NCBI GenBank assembly: GCA_025201375.1
Contig: JAIWZP010000063.1
Coordinates: 1-64,000, forward strand
Length of the DNA stretch: 64,000 nucleotides
Origin: Gongronella butleri
Lineage: Eukaryota; Mucoromycota; Mucoromycetes; Mucorales; Cunninghamellaceae
Direction of reading: 5' to 3'
The notes beneath the pieces are model-generated. The model saw nothing but the letters and a program-made list of their open reading frames with translations. It had not been told where the DNA came from and made no database searches. Both the position numbers and the translations under genes were made by a program. Shown here piece by piece: positions 44,130-54,742 of the stretch (position 1 is its first letter; each line of letters opens with the position of its first letter).

Positions 44130-45623
44130 CTAGATGTTGCGAAGGATTAGGGACATGCCATAATTGTAAATAATTGTGCGCGCCTCGTCAGTGCCCAAAC
44201 TGGGGATGGGTTCATTAAGGCGGGTCAGGGTGTCGTACATACGCTTGAGAGCTGCTGCTTGCAGTGACATGGTATGGATGCGCCACTGGCGCTTGTCATC
44301 AGGGTCAAAGGCTGAATCTTGAATGGGGATGTCAGATTTGACAATGTCCATCGTTTCAGCGGTCAGCAACTTTGACCAAATGTCGGTCTTGGGCAAATGA
44401 GTGACCTCATGAATTTCCTCGAGTGTCTTGACGTCACCATTAAGAAGAACAGCCGCGATCTGTCGCGTCGGCTCGTCGCACGTCGCGCGCACCACCTCCA
44501 GCAAGGAGTGCTCCTTCATCTTGGCAGTCAATTGGGACAGATCCGCGCGATACAAACGCAGGTGATCGTCTTGGTTCGTCGTAGCGATGACAAAGCCCTG
44601 CGAAATCAATCGCTTCAACTCACAATCCACCACGAAGCTTGCCACTTTCTTGATGGTCATAGGGTGATTGAGCTCAAAGCGGCCAAGTTTACCACTTTCC
44701 AGCAATCGCTGCCATTCGTCCTTCATCTTGGAGACTGGTATGCCTTGTTTAGTCGCGCAAAAAAAAAAGTCCATGTCGAAAAAATCGAAATTAAGCGCAA
44801 AGCGGGCATTCCCATTGAGCCACTCATCAGCGATTTTGGCCTAAAAAGCGAATCACTGATGGTAAAGATGAGATATTTGGAAAAAAAGGATCACAGTCCG
44901 ACTTTTCGGGCACTTACCCAGTCCAGACGACTTTCAGGCACCTCGAATGGCGATCGCGTAAGTACCAGCGACAAGCATCTGTTTTTGGCCATGTCTAAGG
45001 CCACTGCATCACAAGATTATTGTTCAAAAAAATGAAAAAAACAAAAAAAAAAGTGGGTTATCTTATTTGCCAATGTCATTCTTCTTACCCTTGGTGTCAA
45101 GACCCTCGTTAACCAGGCTGGTCATTGTCATGCGGCCATTGACAAAGATGGCGTTGGCGATTGCGGCGCCCTAGTCAACAAAAAAAAGAAAGATGTGAGA
45201 TGCGTTTTCGTTATGTCTCTCGCGCTCATCTAGTCACTGACATTTTCACCCCATTTAAGGCGCGTGATCATCACGACAGCCGTCTTGCATGGTCGCGTCA
45301 TGGTCGCGTTCATGTCAAACGAGTAGGAAACAGGGCTTTCGTCGGCCTGTTCCTGCGCAGTCGAGGCAGTGATGCACAAACCATGCTTGAAGAGCGTCCT
45401 AAGAGCCGCGTCCACGTTTGGTCGCGCCAACCCAGTTGAAAACACCAGCTCATCTGCCGTCGCGTGGCCTTTTTCCATGAGTTTGGACACCACGACCTAG
45501 AAAAATACAGAAAAATAGGAATCAGCATGTGTCTCTGGCATCGCCTAAAATCTGTTCACCTCTGTCTGCATCGACACCAAATTCGTCCTTGATAAGCTTT
45601 TGGCAGATCTTTTTCATGGACAT
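44130..45623 (-). pseudogene. RPC82/RPC3-like array copy 3, internally deleted
   Basis: Belongs to the copy 5/6 subgroup (MSMKKICQKLIKDEFGVDA start; TPVSKMKDE-type last exon). Two defects are visible. First, exon 1 has four extra bases (GACAGAG versus GAG at the splice junction in copies 5 and 6), which shifts the frame at intron 1. Second, the end of exon 5, intron 5, all of exon 6 and most of intron 6 are missing. Exon 5 (FALNFDFFDMD) runs directly and in frame into former intron sequence (FFFCATKQ) and then into exon 7. The C-terminal winged-helix region and end are open to the stop at 44130. It is probably a non-functional or much-altered copy, but a start at a later Met is possible. Confidence 0.7.
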
Positions 45624-45719
45624 TGCTGTGGAAAAGTACAAAAAAAGAAAAAAAGAGAGAAAAAGAGAGAAAAAAGCAAGGATCACGACAGGTTGCGATT
45701 TTTCTCGGTCAAACTGAAC

Positions 45720-46010
45720 TCAGACAATGGCACAGCAGACTAAAAAGGATGAAATGGATGGAAATGTTACACACGATTCATGCCGCCAGCCAAAGCGAGA
45801 AACAAAGCTGTCCTTTTTTTTTTTTTAATTACTGTAAACGAAAGGCACAGCTTGCCACAATGTGCCATGGGTTAATCATCAAGCTGCACGTGCATACAGC
45901 GGCAAGGATGACTTTTCCAAGCTAAAAATATTGAATCTGACCCCGCTTGCCTTTTTCGACCCAAAAACGCGCATTGTAGGCGTTGTTTTCTATGGACATT
46001 AAGCAATTGA
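45720..46010. repeat. Conserved upstream block of array copy 3
   Basis: Matches 50740-51010 and 54600-54905 almost base for base in parts. Landmarks are CAGACAATGGCACAGCA, AAAGGCACAGCTTGCCACAA, TATTGAATCTGACCCCGCTT and AACGCGCATTGT. It belongs to the duplicated unit that lies between each RPC82-like gene and the F-box remnant upstream of it. Confidence 0.8.
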
Positions 46011-46089
46011 AACGACAGTGTGCTTTTTTTTATGAAACAATACTCTAGATGCGCTTCAAGGGCAATGGAAGACTGATCCGCTCCCTTGG

Positions 46090-46160
46090 CGCGTTTGGCT
46101 AATAATTCAGGTGCACAAGCAAGAAAGAAGCACGGAAATCCATGGGTTGTCAATTGACAT
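46090..46160 (-). pseudogene. Minute F-box gene remnant upstream of copy 3
   Basis: GCACAAGCAAGAAAGAAGCA followed by CGGAAATCCATGGGTTGTCA corresponds to part of the F-box gene near 55490-55545 (encoding the DNPWIPVLRSLFVQ region), and to the same stretch of the larger remnant at 51405-51455. Too short to identify alone; its position supports the call. Confidence 0.5.
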
Positions 46161-46230
46161 TCTTACATCGCAATTTCATTGTATTGAGATGAAACTGACG
46201 CGCTTTGAGACGCAATTGACACGCTTTTTT
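46150..46230. repeat. Minisatellite downstream of array copy 4 and unfilled insertion site
   Basis: A short run of ACTGACGCGCTTTGAGACGC-type units. The sequence CGCAATTTCATTGTATTGAG followed by ATGAAACTGACGCG matches both flanks of the inverted-repeat element at 51485-52506, but without the element. Confidence 0.7.
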
Positions 46231-46365
46231 GATCTGCATAATTTTTACTTGTTTTTGAGAGTCATTTTAAAACAATTGATATTCTCAGAGAAGCGTACAA
46301 GCGCAAGGGAACTTCAAATCAGAACTAAATTGGATAAACGGGGCGAGATGATGTGGGCGGTATAA

Positions 46366-47161
46366 TTATAAAAAGGATGCGCGCTGCAGATCGCGGAGAA
46401 CAAGGGAAGTGCCATACTTGTACGTGATAGTGCGGATTGTATCGTCGTCAACAAGGTCAGAAGCGCGGTCCATCATCAATTCATAAATCTCCTCGAGCGT
46501 CGCGGCATGGATCTTGTCTGAGCAGATGCGCCACACGCACTTGTCGTTTGGCCCGTGAATGGCGTCCTGGCTGGCGGTGTCGGGCTTGAACAGGCCGACC
46601 TTCTCGGCAGCAAGTAGCCTGCTCCAAATGTCCGCCTTGGGCAGCTGGGTACGTTCATGGATGGCGTCAAGAGTCACAGCGTCACCATTCGTCAAGACGC
46701 GCGCAATTCGGCGGGTCTGCTCGTCAAAGCTGCGGTCCACTTTTGTGAGTAGGCAATGCTGTCGCACTTTGACGCTCACCTGGGCCAAATTCGCAATGTA
46801 CACGAACTCCTGGAAGTGCGTGCTTGCTTTAACGGTGACAAAGTCCTTGGAAATAAGGCACTTTAGCTCGTGATCCACCGCGTTACTTGTGAAATAACCA
46901 GATTTCGCGCCATTCGGCAGTTGTAGCCCGCAAGCACACATCTGATGCCAGGTCCCTTTGATCTTTTCCAGTGTCATGCCTTTAGGATTGAGCCGTTGGG
47001 ATTGAGCAAAAAGAAAAAAAGGATTCGTTAAATGCATCAAATTTTCACAGGGCAACTTACCCTCTGGGGATCGGATAAGAAGGATAATCAAGCGGCTCGT
47101 GTCGAGACCCGCTAATTTGCCGACAATTTGAGCAACAGTCTAGAAAAGCATCAAAATATGC

Positions 47162-47195
<34 letters not shown>

Positions 47196-48057
47196 ATGCT
47201 GCGAATGCTTGCGTTGAACATATTGATATTCAAGAGAAAGTTGTTTGTGCGAGGATGCCATTGGTTATCAAAGTAAATCTAAGTAAGGGCCAATGCCCAT
47301 CAAAATCCGAAGCTCAGAAAAAAAAAAAAAACAAAGAGCCAATTCATCGTTTTCTTGTACTTACGCCATTGCGGCCTTGTTCATGCTCCTTTGGTGCCAA
47401 TTCCAGCAAGTAGCGACCCTTGGCCATTTGTAGGCAAACTTGGCCATCCGAGTCGGCGACGAAGACAAAAATAAGTGTGATTTCGCATGGTTTTACAATG
47501 AAGCGCTTTTACCCTGAACATCCAGCGCCTCTGTCTCGAGCAGCTTGCCCAGCGTCATGCGGCCGTTCTCAAAGAGTGCCTTTGCAATGGCGGCGCTCTA
47601 GCCAACAAAAGAAAACACAATGAGGATGCTTCTTCATTAGCACTTTTACAATCTCATTTGAGCACTTGCCTTTTCATCGCAAATGTTTCTCATAAAGGTA
47701 ACAAATACGGCCTTGAAGGGTCTCGCCAGGACGCCGTTTATGTCAACAGAGTAAGAAAGGCGGTCCTCGTGGGCCTGTTGCAACCCAATCTTGTCAATAA
47801 TACACACATTATGCTTGGCGAGCTTCTTGAGAGCACTTTTCACTTTGGCGCGTGGCAAACGAGTTGAAAGAACCAAGTCATCCGGCGTCGCGTGCCCTTT
47901 TTCCATAATTTTGGCCACCACGACCTGTCAAACAACAGAAAAAATGCATTTAGTATGCGCCCGGCATCGCTTGAGGCCTTCCTACCTTTGCATTGTCGCC
48001 AAATTCGTTTTTAATGAGCTTTTGACAAATGCTTTGGCAGATGTTTTCAAAGTCCAT
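46366..48057 (-). CDS. RPC82/RPC3-like protein, array copy 4
   Basis: Seven-exon structure like copy 2. Exon 1 (48057-47986) encodes MDFENICQSICQKLIKNEFG. Exon 2 (47924-47670) carries KIMEKGHATPDDLVLSTRL and LAKHNVCII, and ends with a GC donor in perfect context (AAAAG|GCAAGT). The last exon encodes MTLEKIKGTWHQM, the winged helix TLDAIHERTQLPKADIWSRL, and ends ATLEEIYELMMD through LQRASFL. All joins keep the frame, so the copy looks intact. It is closest to copy 2; both start MD and end in a hydrophobic FL. As for the other copies, Pol III membership is inferred from the family. Confidence 0.78.
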
Positions 48058-48539
48058 GGCTGTGAAGATACGCGAACAAAGAGAAAAATAAAAGAAAAAG
48101 CAGGGAAGAAAAAGAAAAAAATCAAGGATCACGCAGGATTGATATTTATAATCGCTCAAACAAAGAGAATTCAGAAAAGGAAAATGGGGGTAATGTCCTT
48201 TGGGACGCCCAATCACTCTTTTTGCAGGAATCCCCTTTTTTACGCCCCAGGCGCCCCTTTTTGTGCTACAAACAAAGCGTAAATGCTCAGACACTGCGAC
48301 AGAGCGCTGCAAAGAAAGGGTGTCGTTGTCGATCAAAGCTTTGAAAGAGATGCATCTCGGCCACGACGCGCCGCAGGCAGCTCACTGTGCCTCACGGGCC
48401 TTGTCAATGACAAGTTCTGATAAGGATTTTCGTCAACAGACACATTAGACACATCTTCAACCCTTGACATGCCAACCCGAACAAGCACTCTGCACAAGCA
48501 AAAAAAAAAAAAAAAAAAAAGGCTCAAAGACCCAGTGGC

Positions 48540-48760
48540 ACATTTACCGGTAAAACAACCATTGACACGCTCATTTTACAACAACTGATGGATCTTGGAC
48601 GCGGTTGCCGCACGTTGCAATGCCAAGAACACGCCTGGTGCGCAAATTAGCACACATGCGCCAGAATTGACGCGCTTTGGGCCATGACGCGCTTTGGGCC
48701 ATGACGTGCTTTGGGCCCGCCATTGACACGCTTTGTCCCTGGAATGACACCCTTTTTCAT
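48540..48760. repeat. Minisatellite downstream of array copy 5
   Basis: Units TTGACGCGCTTTGGGCCATG and TTGACACGCTTTGTCCCTGG and relatives repeat at about 20-bp spacing. The same conserved block (TTTTGAATTGATTGCCGTG) as at the other copies follows. Confidence 0.75.
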
Positions 48761-48929
48761 TATCCGAGTCACTGATTTTATTTTTTAGAGCCATTTTGAA
48801 TTGATTGCCGTGCACAAAAGAGATTTTTGCAGACGCAAGGGGAAGGACTAAGGGCATTTTTATCGTAAGATAAAGATACGGGGAAAGGGATTACGGACGA
48901 TGTGTATTGGCTAATATGAGCGGTGCGAG

Positions 48930-50631
48930 CTAGAGGTCACGAAGGAAAAGGGAAATGCCATAGCTGTAGAGGGCTGTGCGCGTCTCGTCTCTGTCCAGGC
49001 TGCTGGGGATACGTTCGTTGAGGCGCGCCAGGGTGTCGTAGATGCGCTCCAATGTTGCCAATTGGAGGATGTCGGTGCAAATGTGCCACGTACGCGTGTC
49101 GTCGGAATCATAGGCAGAGACTTGAGCAGGGAGATCCGACTTTACAAAGTTTAACTTTTCGGCGGCCAGCAACTTTGACCAAATGTCGGACTTAGGCAAA
49201 TGGGTGAGCTCGCGAATCTCATTGAGTGTCTTGGCGCCACCATTCAGAAGAACAGCCACAATCTGTCGCGTCGGCTCGTCGCACGCCGCCTGAACCGCTT
49301 CCAGCAAGGAGTGCTCCTTCGTCTTGGCAGCCAATTGGGACAGATTCGCGCGATACAATTGCACGTGGTCGTCTTGGTTCATTGTGACGATAATAAAGCC
49401 ATGCGAAATCAATTGCTCCAACTCACGTTCCACCACAAAGCTGGCCAATTCCTTGATTGTCATAGGGCGATGGAGCTCAAAGCGTTCAAGGTCATCGCTT
49501 TCCAGCAAGTATTGAAATTCGTCCTTCATCTTGGAGACTGGCGTACCTTTTGTGGTTGCGCAAAAAAAAAAAAAAAAAAGAATTGTTAAATTGAGCCTTT
49601 TTTTTTTGGAGGGGTCGCCTACCCTCGTTTTCCGCTGCGTGATCCATCAGGATTAGGATGAGACGGCTCAGGGACTGGCCAATTGCCCTGCCTGCAAAGG
49701 TACTCATGGCCTGCAAAAGAAACACGTTAAAATGCACGCTTCTTTTGACTTTTTTGATTTTCTTACCGTATTGCGAAATACCATGTTGAAAAGATCGAAA
49801 TTAATTGCAAAGCGGGCAGTGCCATTGAGCCATTCACCATTGACTTTGGCCTAAAAGCGAATCAAGGGATGGCAAAAATGAGATATTTGGAAAAAAAAAT
49901 CATACACCGTCTTTTTCCAGCGCCTACCCAATCCACACCGCTTTCGGGCGCCTCGGAGGGCGATCGCGTAAGAACCAGCAACAAGCGATCGTTTTTGGCC
50001 ATGTCTAAAGCAACTGCATCTCACAATTGCCGTACAAAAAATGAAAAAATAAAATAAAGGTGAGCATCATTTTATCTAATTTGCCAATTGCATTCTTTTT
50101 ACCCTTGGTGTCAAGACCCTCGTTGGCCAGGCTGGTCATTGTCATGCGGCCCTTGACAAAGATGGCGTTGGCGATTGCGGCGCCCTGACAAAAAAAAAAA
50201 AAAAAGAAATGAGATGCTTTTTCCGCTGTGTCTCGCGCTCATCCAGCCACTGACCTTTTCACCATATTCAGAGCGCGTGATCATCACGACAGCTGTCTTG
50301 CTGGGCCGCGTCAAGGCCACATTCATGTCAAACGAGTAGGAAACAGGGCTCTCGTCGATCTGTTCCGGCACCGCCGTGGCAATGGTGCACAAGCCATGTT
50401 TGAAGAGCGTCATCAGAGCCTCGTCTACGTTGGATCGCGCCAAACCAGTCGAAAACACCAGCTCATCCGCCGTCGCGTGGCCATTTTCCATGAGCTTGGA
50501 CACCAGGACCTACAAAATCACAGATAAAAGAAGAATCAGCATGTGTCTGGCACCGCCTAAAATCTGCTCACCTCTGCATCGACACCAAATTCGTCTTTGA
50601 TAAGCTTTTGACAGATTTTTTGCATGGACAT
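48930..50631 (-). CDS. RPC82/RPC3-like protein, array copy 5
   Basis: Exons 50631-50572, 50509-50255, 50184-50103, 50004-49928, 49850-49767, 49710-49623 and 49546-48930 give 420 residues. Exons 2, 3, 4, 5 and 6 are 255, 82, 77, 84 and 88 nt, the same as copy 6. N-terminal winged helix: MSMQKICQKLIKDEFGVDAE, KLMENGHATADELVFSTGL, LFKHGLCTIA. Middle: MAKNDRLLLVLTRSPSEA and RFAINFDLFNMVFRN. C-terminus: TLNEIRELTHLPKSDIWSKL, ATLERIYDTLARLNER and YGISLFLRDL. Everything is open and splice sites are canonical. The 5' two-thirds is almost identical to copy 6, so the two come from a recent duplication or gene conversion. Confidence 0.82.
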
Positions 50632-50739
50632 TGCTGTGGGAGAGTACGAAAAAAGAAAAAATAAAAAAAAAGAGGGAAGAAAAGAGAAAAAAAAGCGAGG
50701 ATCATGCCCAGGTTGCAATTTTTGTCGTACAAACCAAGC

Positions 50740-51020
50740 TCAGACAATGGCACAGCAGACCAAACAGGATGAAATGGATGGAAATGTTACACACGATTCA
50801 TGCGAGCCAAAGCGAGAAGTGAGGCCCTTCTTTTTTTTTTTTTAAAAAAAAAAAAGGCACAGCTTGCCACAATGAGCCATGGGTAAATTGTAAAGCCACA
50901 TGTGCATCTAGCGACAAGAATGGCCTTTTCAAGTTACAAATATTGAATCTGACCCCGCTTGCTTTTCTCGACCCAAAACGCGCATTGTGGGCGTTGTTTT
51001 CTAGGGACATGAAGCAGCTG
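50740..51020. repeat. Conserved upstream block of array copy 5
   Basis: Second copy of the upstream block at 45720-46010 and 54600-54905. It ends just before the F-box remnant. Confidence 0.8.
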
Positions 51021-51099
51021 AATCGATAATGTGCTTTTCTTTTATGAATTCATTGGCGCAGCGTTCGTGTTTGACGCCCTTGGCTTTATTTTCATTTTT

Positions 51100-51440
51100 T
51101 TGTCATAATCGCGAATAAGATCCATGCCTTCAACGTTAGTCGCAAAAAGCCAGCGATGAGCAGATTGGCACGTGTAGATGCTCGCATTTTTGTGCAAGCA
51201 GAGAAACAAAAATGCTATTTCACCAAGGGTCGATGGGTTAGGGCGAACATGTTTCCGCATGAGGGCCATGAGATTGAATCACATCTTGAAGAAAAATATA
51301 AACACGCGTCTGGTCCGGGTAAGGCATGACCTCTGTAATGCAGATGCGTGACAGGGGCAATGGCAGGGTGATCCACTGCGTTGACGCGCTTGGCTGGTCA
51401 TTCAGGGGGTACAAACAAGGAACGAGGCACGTGAATTCAT
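51100..51440 (-). pseudogene. F-box/leucine-rich gene 3' fragment upstream of copy 5
   Basis: Reads LPLPLSRICITEVMPYPDQT then VYIFLQDVIQSHGPH, and after a deletion of about 60 codons SPSTLGEIAFLFLCLHKNAS, YTCQSAHRWLFATNVEGMD and LIRDYD. This is the C-terminal part of the intact gene at 54995-56857. The stop that follows IRDYD in the intact gene is replaced by a Lys codon. The remnant shows that the duplicated unit reached into the neighbouring F-box gene. Confidence 0.85.
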
Positions 51441-51484
51441 GGATTGACAATTGACAATTGACACTCTTGCATCGCAATTTGCTT

Positions 51485-52506
51485 GTACTGTACCGTCCCC
51501 TACCAAAAAAAATGTCGCAAAGTCAATTTTTCTGCAGTGCCAGCACTCACGTTAATCACTTTGATCTCTTCTGTATTGACCAAAAATGGCTCCAGTGACA
51601 TGAAATTTTGTACAAACAATGGTATGGAGGTATAAAAAAGACTATAAAATTATAAAATGGATGTCTTAAGCGGGTTTTGAAATAGAACAAAAAGGGGAAC
51701 CTGACGCGTCACGCGACGCGACGCGTACCCAAGCTTATACAATGGCCTGTGGAGGCGAGTTGACATTATGAATCATTATCTCCAAATTTTTTTGAGACAA
51801 CCATGGAAGTGTCTAATTATTTCTGCCAATTCGTTTTAGGGCACACGTGTCATGCCAGAGCGCAGCGTGCCATTTGGTCAATTTGTACCTATGACGCGCA
51901 AAGCGCCAAAAAAGCATGGAAAAATGATTTTATCTCTAGCAAAAAAAATTAATCTCTTTGTTGACTTGAAACTATGATAATTATTTAATTTGAAAGCCTA
52001 AAAGTAAATGCTATTGAGTAGCTATGATTATGTCATCCAGCTAGGTCAGCACGGTCACATTAAGGAAATCGCGGCATATGACGCGTCTGATGTGTCACAG
52101 TGACAAATTGACCAATTGGAACGCTGCGCTCTGGCATGACACGTGTGCCCTAAAATGAATTGGCAGAAATAATTAGACACTTCCATGGTTGTCTCAGAAA
52201 AATTTGGAGATAATGATTCATAATGTCAACTCGCCTCCACAGGCCATTGTATAAGCTTGGGTACGCGTCGCGTCGCGTGACGCGTCAGGTTCCCCTTTTT
52301 TGTTCTATTTCAAAACCCGCTTAAGACATCCATTTTATAATTTTATAGTCTTTTTTATACCTCCATACCATTGTTTGTACAAAATTTCATGTCACTGGAG
52401 CCATTTTTGGTCAATACAGAAGAGATCAAAGTGATTAACGTGAGTGCTGGCACTGCAGAAAAATTGACTTTGCGACATTTTTTTTGGTAGGGGACGGTAC
52501 AGTACT
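51485..52506. mobile_element. Foldback-type element with about 400-bp inverted arms
   Basis: The left arm, from GTACTGTACCGTCCCCTACC at 51485 to about 51888, is repeated as the reverse complement from 52506 back to about 52103, with only a few mismatches and one-base length changes in A-runs. The spacer of about 210 bp (51889-52102) is AT-rich and has no ORF. No transposase is encoded in the element. The arms contain a distinctive CGCG-rich patch (GACGCGTCACGCGACGCGAC). It could be a non-autonomous transposon or a locally made palindrome; comparison with 46165-46200 supports insertion. Confidence 0.8.
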
Positions 52507-52519
52507 GTACTGTACAGTA

Positions 52520-52640
52520 CAGAGATGAAACTGACGCGCTTTGAGACGCGCTTGACACGTTTTGCGTCGCGACTGACACGCTCTGTGCCGCGATTAACAC
52601 CTTTTTCCCCCTGAACAACGCGCTTTTTATAGTCCCATTC
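52520..52640. repeat. Minisatellite downstream of array copy 6
   Basis: Units ACTGACGCGCTTTGAGACGC, TTGACACGTTTTGCGTCGCG and ACTGACACGCTCTGTGCCGC, the same family as the other intergenic arrays. Confidence 0.75.
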
Positions 52641-52793
52641 ATACATTTTAATTTTTTGTGGCCATTCTGAATTGATTGGCGTTTTCAAAGGATATTTTTT
52701 GAGACACAAGGCGTACAGTCAAGCTAATTTTGTTGTTGCACACAGGGAAAGGGGAGAAAAAGGGACTAAAACGATGGGAGATATGTCATTGGG

Positions 52794-54497
52794 CTAGATG
52801 CTGCGAAGGAAAAGGGACAAGCCATAGATGTAAAGAATGGTGCGCGCCTCGACGGTGTCCAAGCGATTGGGGATAGGATCATTGAGGCGGGCCAGGGTGT
52901 TGTAGATACTCTCGAGGGCTGCCACTTGCAGTGGCTCGACGTGGATGCGCCATTGACGCTTGTCATCAGGGTTAAAGGCACAATCTTGAGTGGGGATGTC
53001 CGATTTGACAAAGTTCATCTTTTCGGCGGCCAGCAACTTTGACCAAATGTCGGACTTGGGCAAATAGGTGAGCTCGCGAATCTCATTGAGTGACTTGGCG
53101 TCACCATTCAGAAGGACAGCCGCAATCTGTCGCGTTGGATCATCGCACGCCGCGCGTGCCGCCGCCAGCAAGGAGTGCTCCTTCATCTTGGCATCCAATT
53201 GGGACAGATCCGCGCGATACAAGTGCGAATGGTTGCCTTGGATCATCGTGGCGATGACAAAGCCTTGCGAAATCAGTTGCTTCAATTCACGTTCCACCAC
53301 GAAGCTGGCCAATTCCTTGATTGTCATAAGGTGATGGAGCTCAAAGCGGCCAAGGTCACCGCTTTCCAGCAAGTGTTGAAATTCATCCTTCATTTTGGAG
53401 ACTGGCATGCCTTTTGTGGTTGCGTAAAAATAAAAAAATCGAATTGAGCGTGCTTTTTTTTTTTGAAGAGCGGTTGCCTACCCTCGTTTTCCTCTGCGTG
53501 ATCCATCAGAATCAGGATAAGATGGCTTCGGGGCTGATCAATTGTCTCGCCTGCAAACGCGCTCATGGCCTGGAAAAGAAACATATTAAAGCGCGTGCTA
53601 CTTTTAACTTTCTCTCGACTTTCTTACCACATTGCGAAATATCATGTTGAAGAGATCGAAATTAATCGCAAAGCGGGCAGTACCATTGATCCATTCGCCA
53701 TTGACCTTGGCCTAAAAAGCGAATCAATGATAGGCGAAAATGAGATATTTTGGGAGAAAAAAAGGTCACTGTCCGTGTTTTCCAGCACTTACCCAATCCA
53801 CACCGCTTTCAGGCGCCTCCGAGGGCGATCGCGTAAGAACCAGCGACAAGCGATCGTTTTTGGCCATGTCTAAAGCAACTGCATCTCACAATTGCCGTAC
53901 AAAAAATGAAAAAATAAAATAAAGGTGAGCATCATTTTATCTAATTTGCCAATTGCATTCTTTTTACCCTTGGTGTCAAGACCCTCGTTGGCCAGGCTGG
54001 TCATTGTCATGCGGCCCTTGACAAAGATGGCGTTGGCGATTGCGGCGCCCTGACCAAAAAAAAAAAAAAAAAGAAATGAGATGCTTTTTCCGCTGTGTCT
54101 CGCGCTCATCCAGCCACTGACCTTTTCACCATATTCAGAGCGCGTGATCATCACGACAGCTGTCTTGCTGGGCCGCGTCAGGGCCTCGTTCATGTCAAAC
54201 GAGTAGGAAACAGGGCTCTCGTCGGTCAATTCCGGTGCCGCCGTGGCAACGGTGCACAAGCCATGCTTGAAGAGCGTCATCAAAGCCTCATCCACGTTGG
54301 ATCGCGCCAACCCAGTTGAAAACACCAGCTCATCCGCCGTCGCGTGGCCTTTTTCCATGAGTTTGGTCACCACGACCTGCAAAAGTACAGAAAAAGAGGA
54401 ATCAGCATATGTCTGGCATCGCCTAAAATCTGCTCACCTCTGCATCGACACCAAATTCGTCTTTGATAAGCTTTTGGCAAATGTTTTGCATGGACAT
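52794..54497 (-). CDS. RPC82/RPC3-like protein, array copy 6
   Basis: Exons 54497-54438, 54376-54122, 54049-53968, 53869-53793, 53711-53628, 53569-53482 and 53410-52794 give 420 residues, with exon sizes 60, 255, 82, 77, 84, 88 and 617 nt. N-terminal winged helix: MSMQNICQKLIKDEFGVDAE and KLMEKGHATADELVFSTGL. Second: GAAIANAIFVKGRMTMTSL. Third, in the last exon: SLNEIRELTYLPKSDIWSKL, then LARLNDPIPNRLD and YGLSLFLRSI. All joins keep the frame and all introns are GT-AG. Nearest relative is copy 5. The intact F-box gene lies 498 bp upstream. A role in Pol III transcription is inferred from the family; a specialised or altered role is possible given the copy number. Confidence 0.82.
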
Positions 54498-54599
54498 TGC
54501 TGTGGGAAAGTACGAAATAAAAGAGAAAAAGAAAAAAGAAAAAAGAGGGAAGAAAAGAGAAAAAAGCAAGGATCACGTCCCAGGCTGCACTTTTTCTCG

Positions 54600-54697
54600 C
54601 ACAAACCAAGCTCAGACAATGGCACAGCAAACTAAACAGGATGAATGGGGGAATGTTACACAAGATTCATGCGAGCCAAAGCGAGAAATGGGCCTTT

Positions 54698-54742
<45 letters not shown>

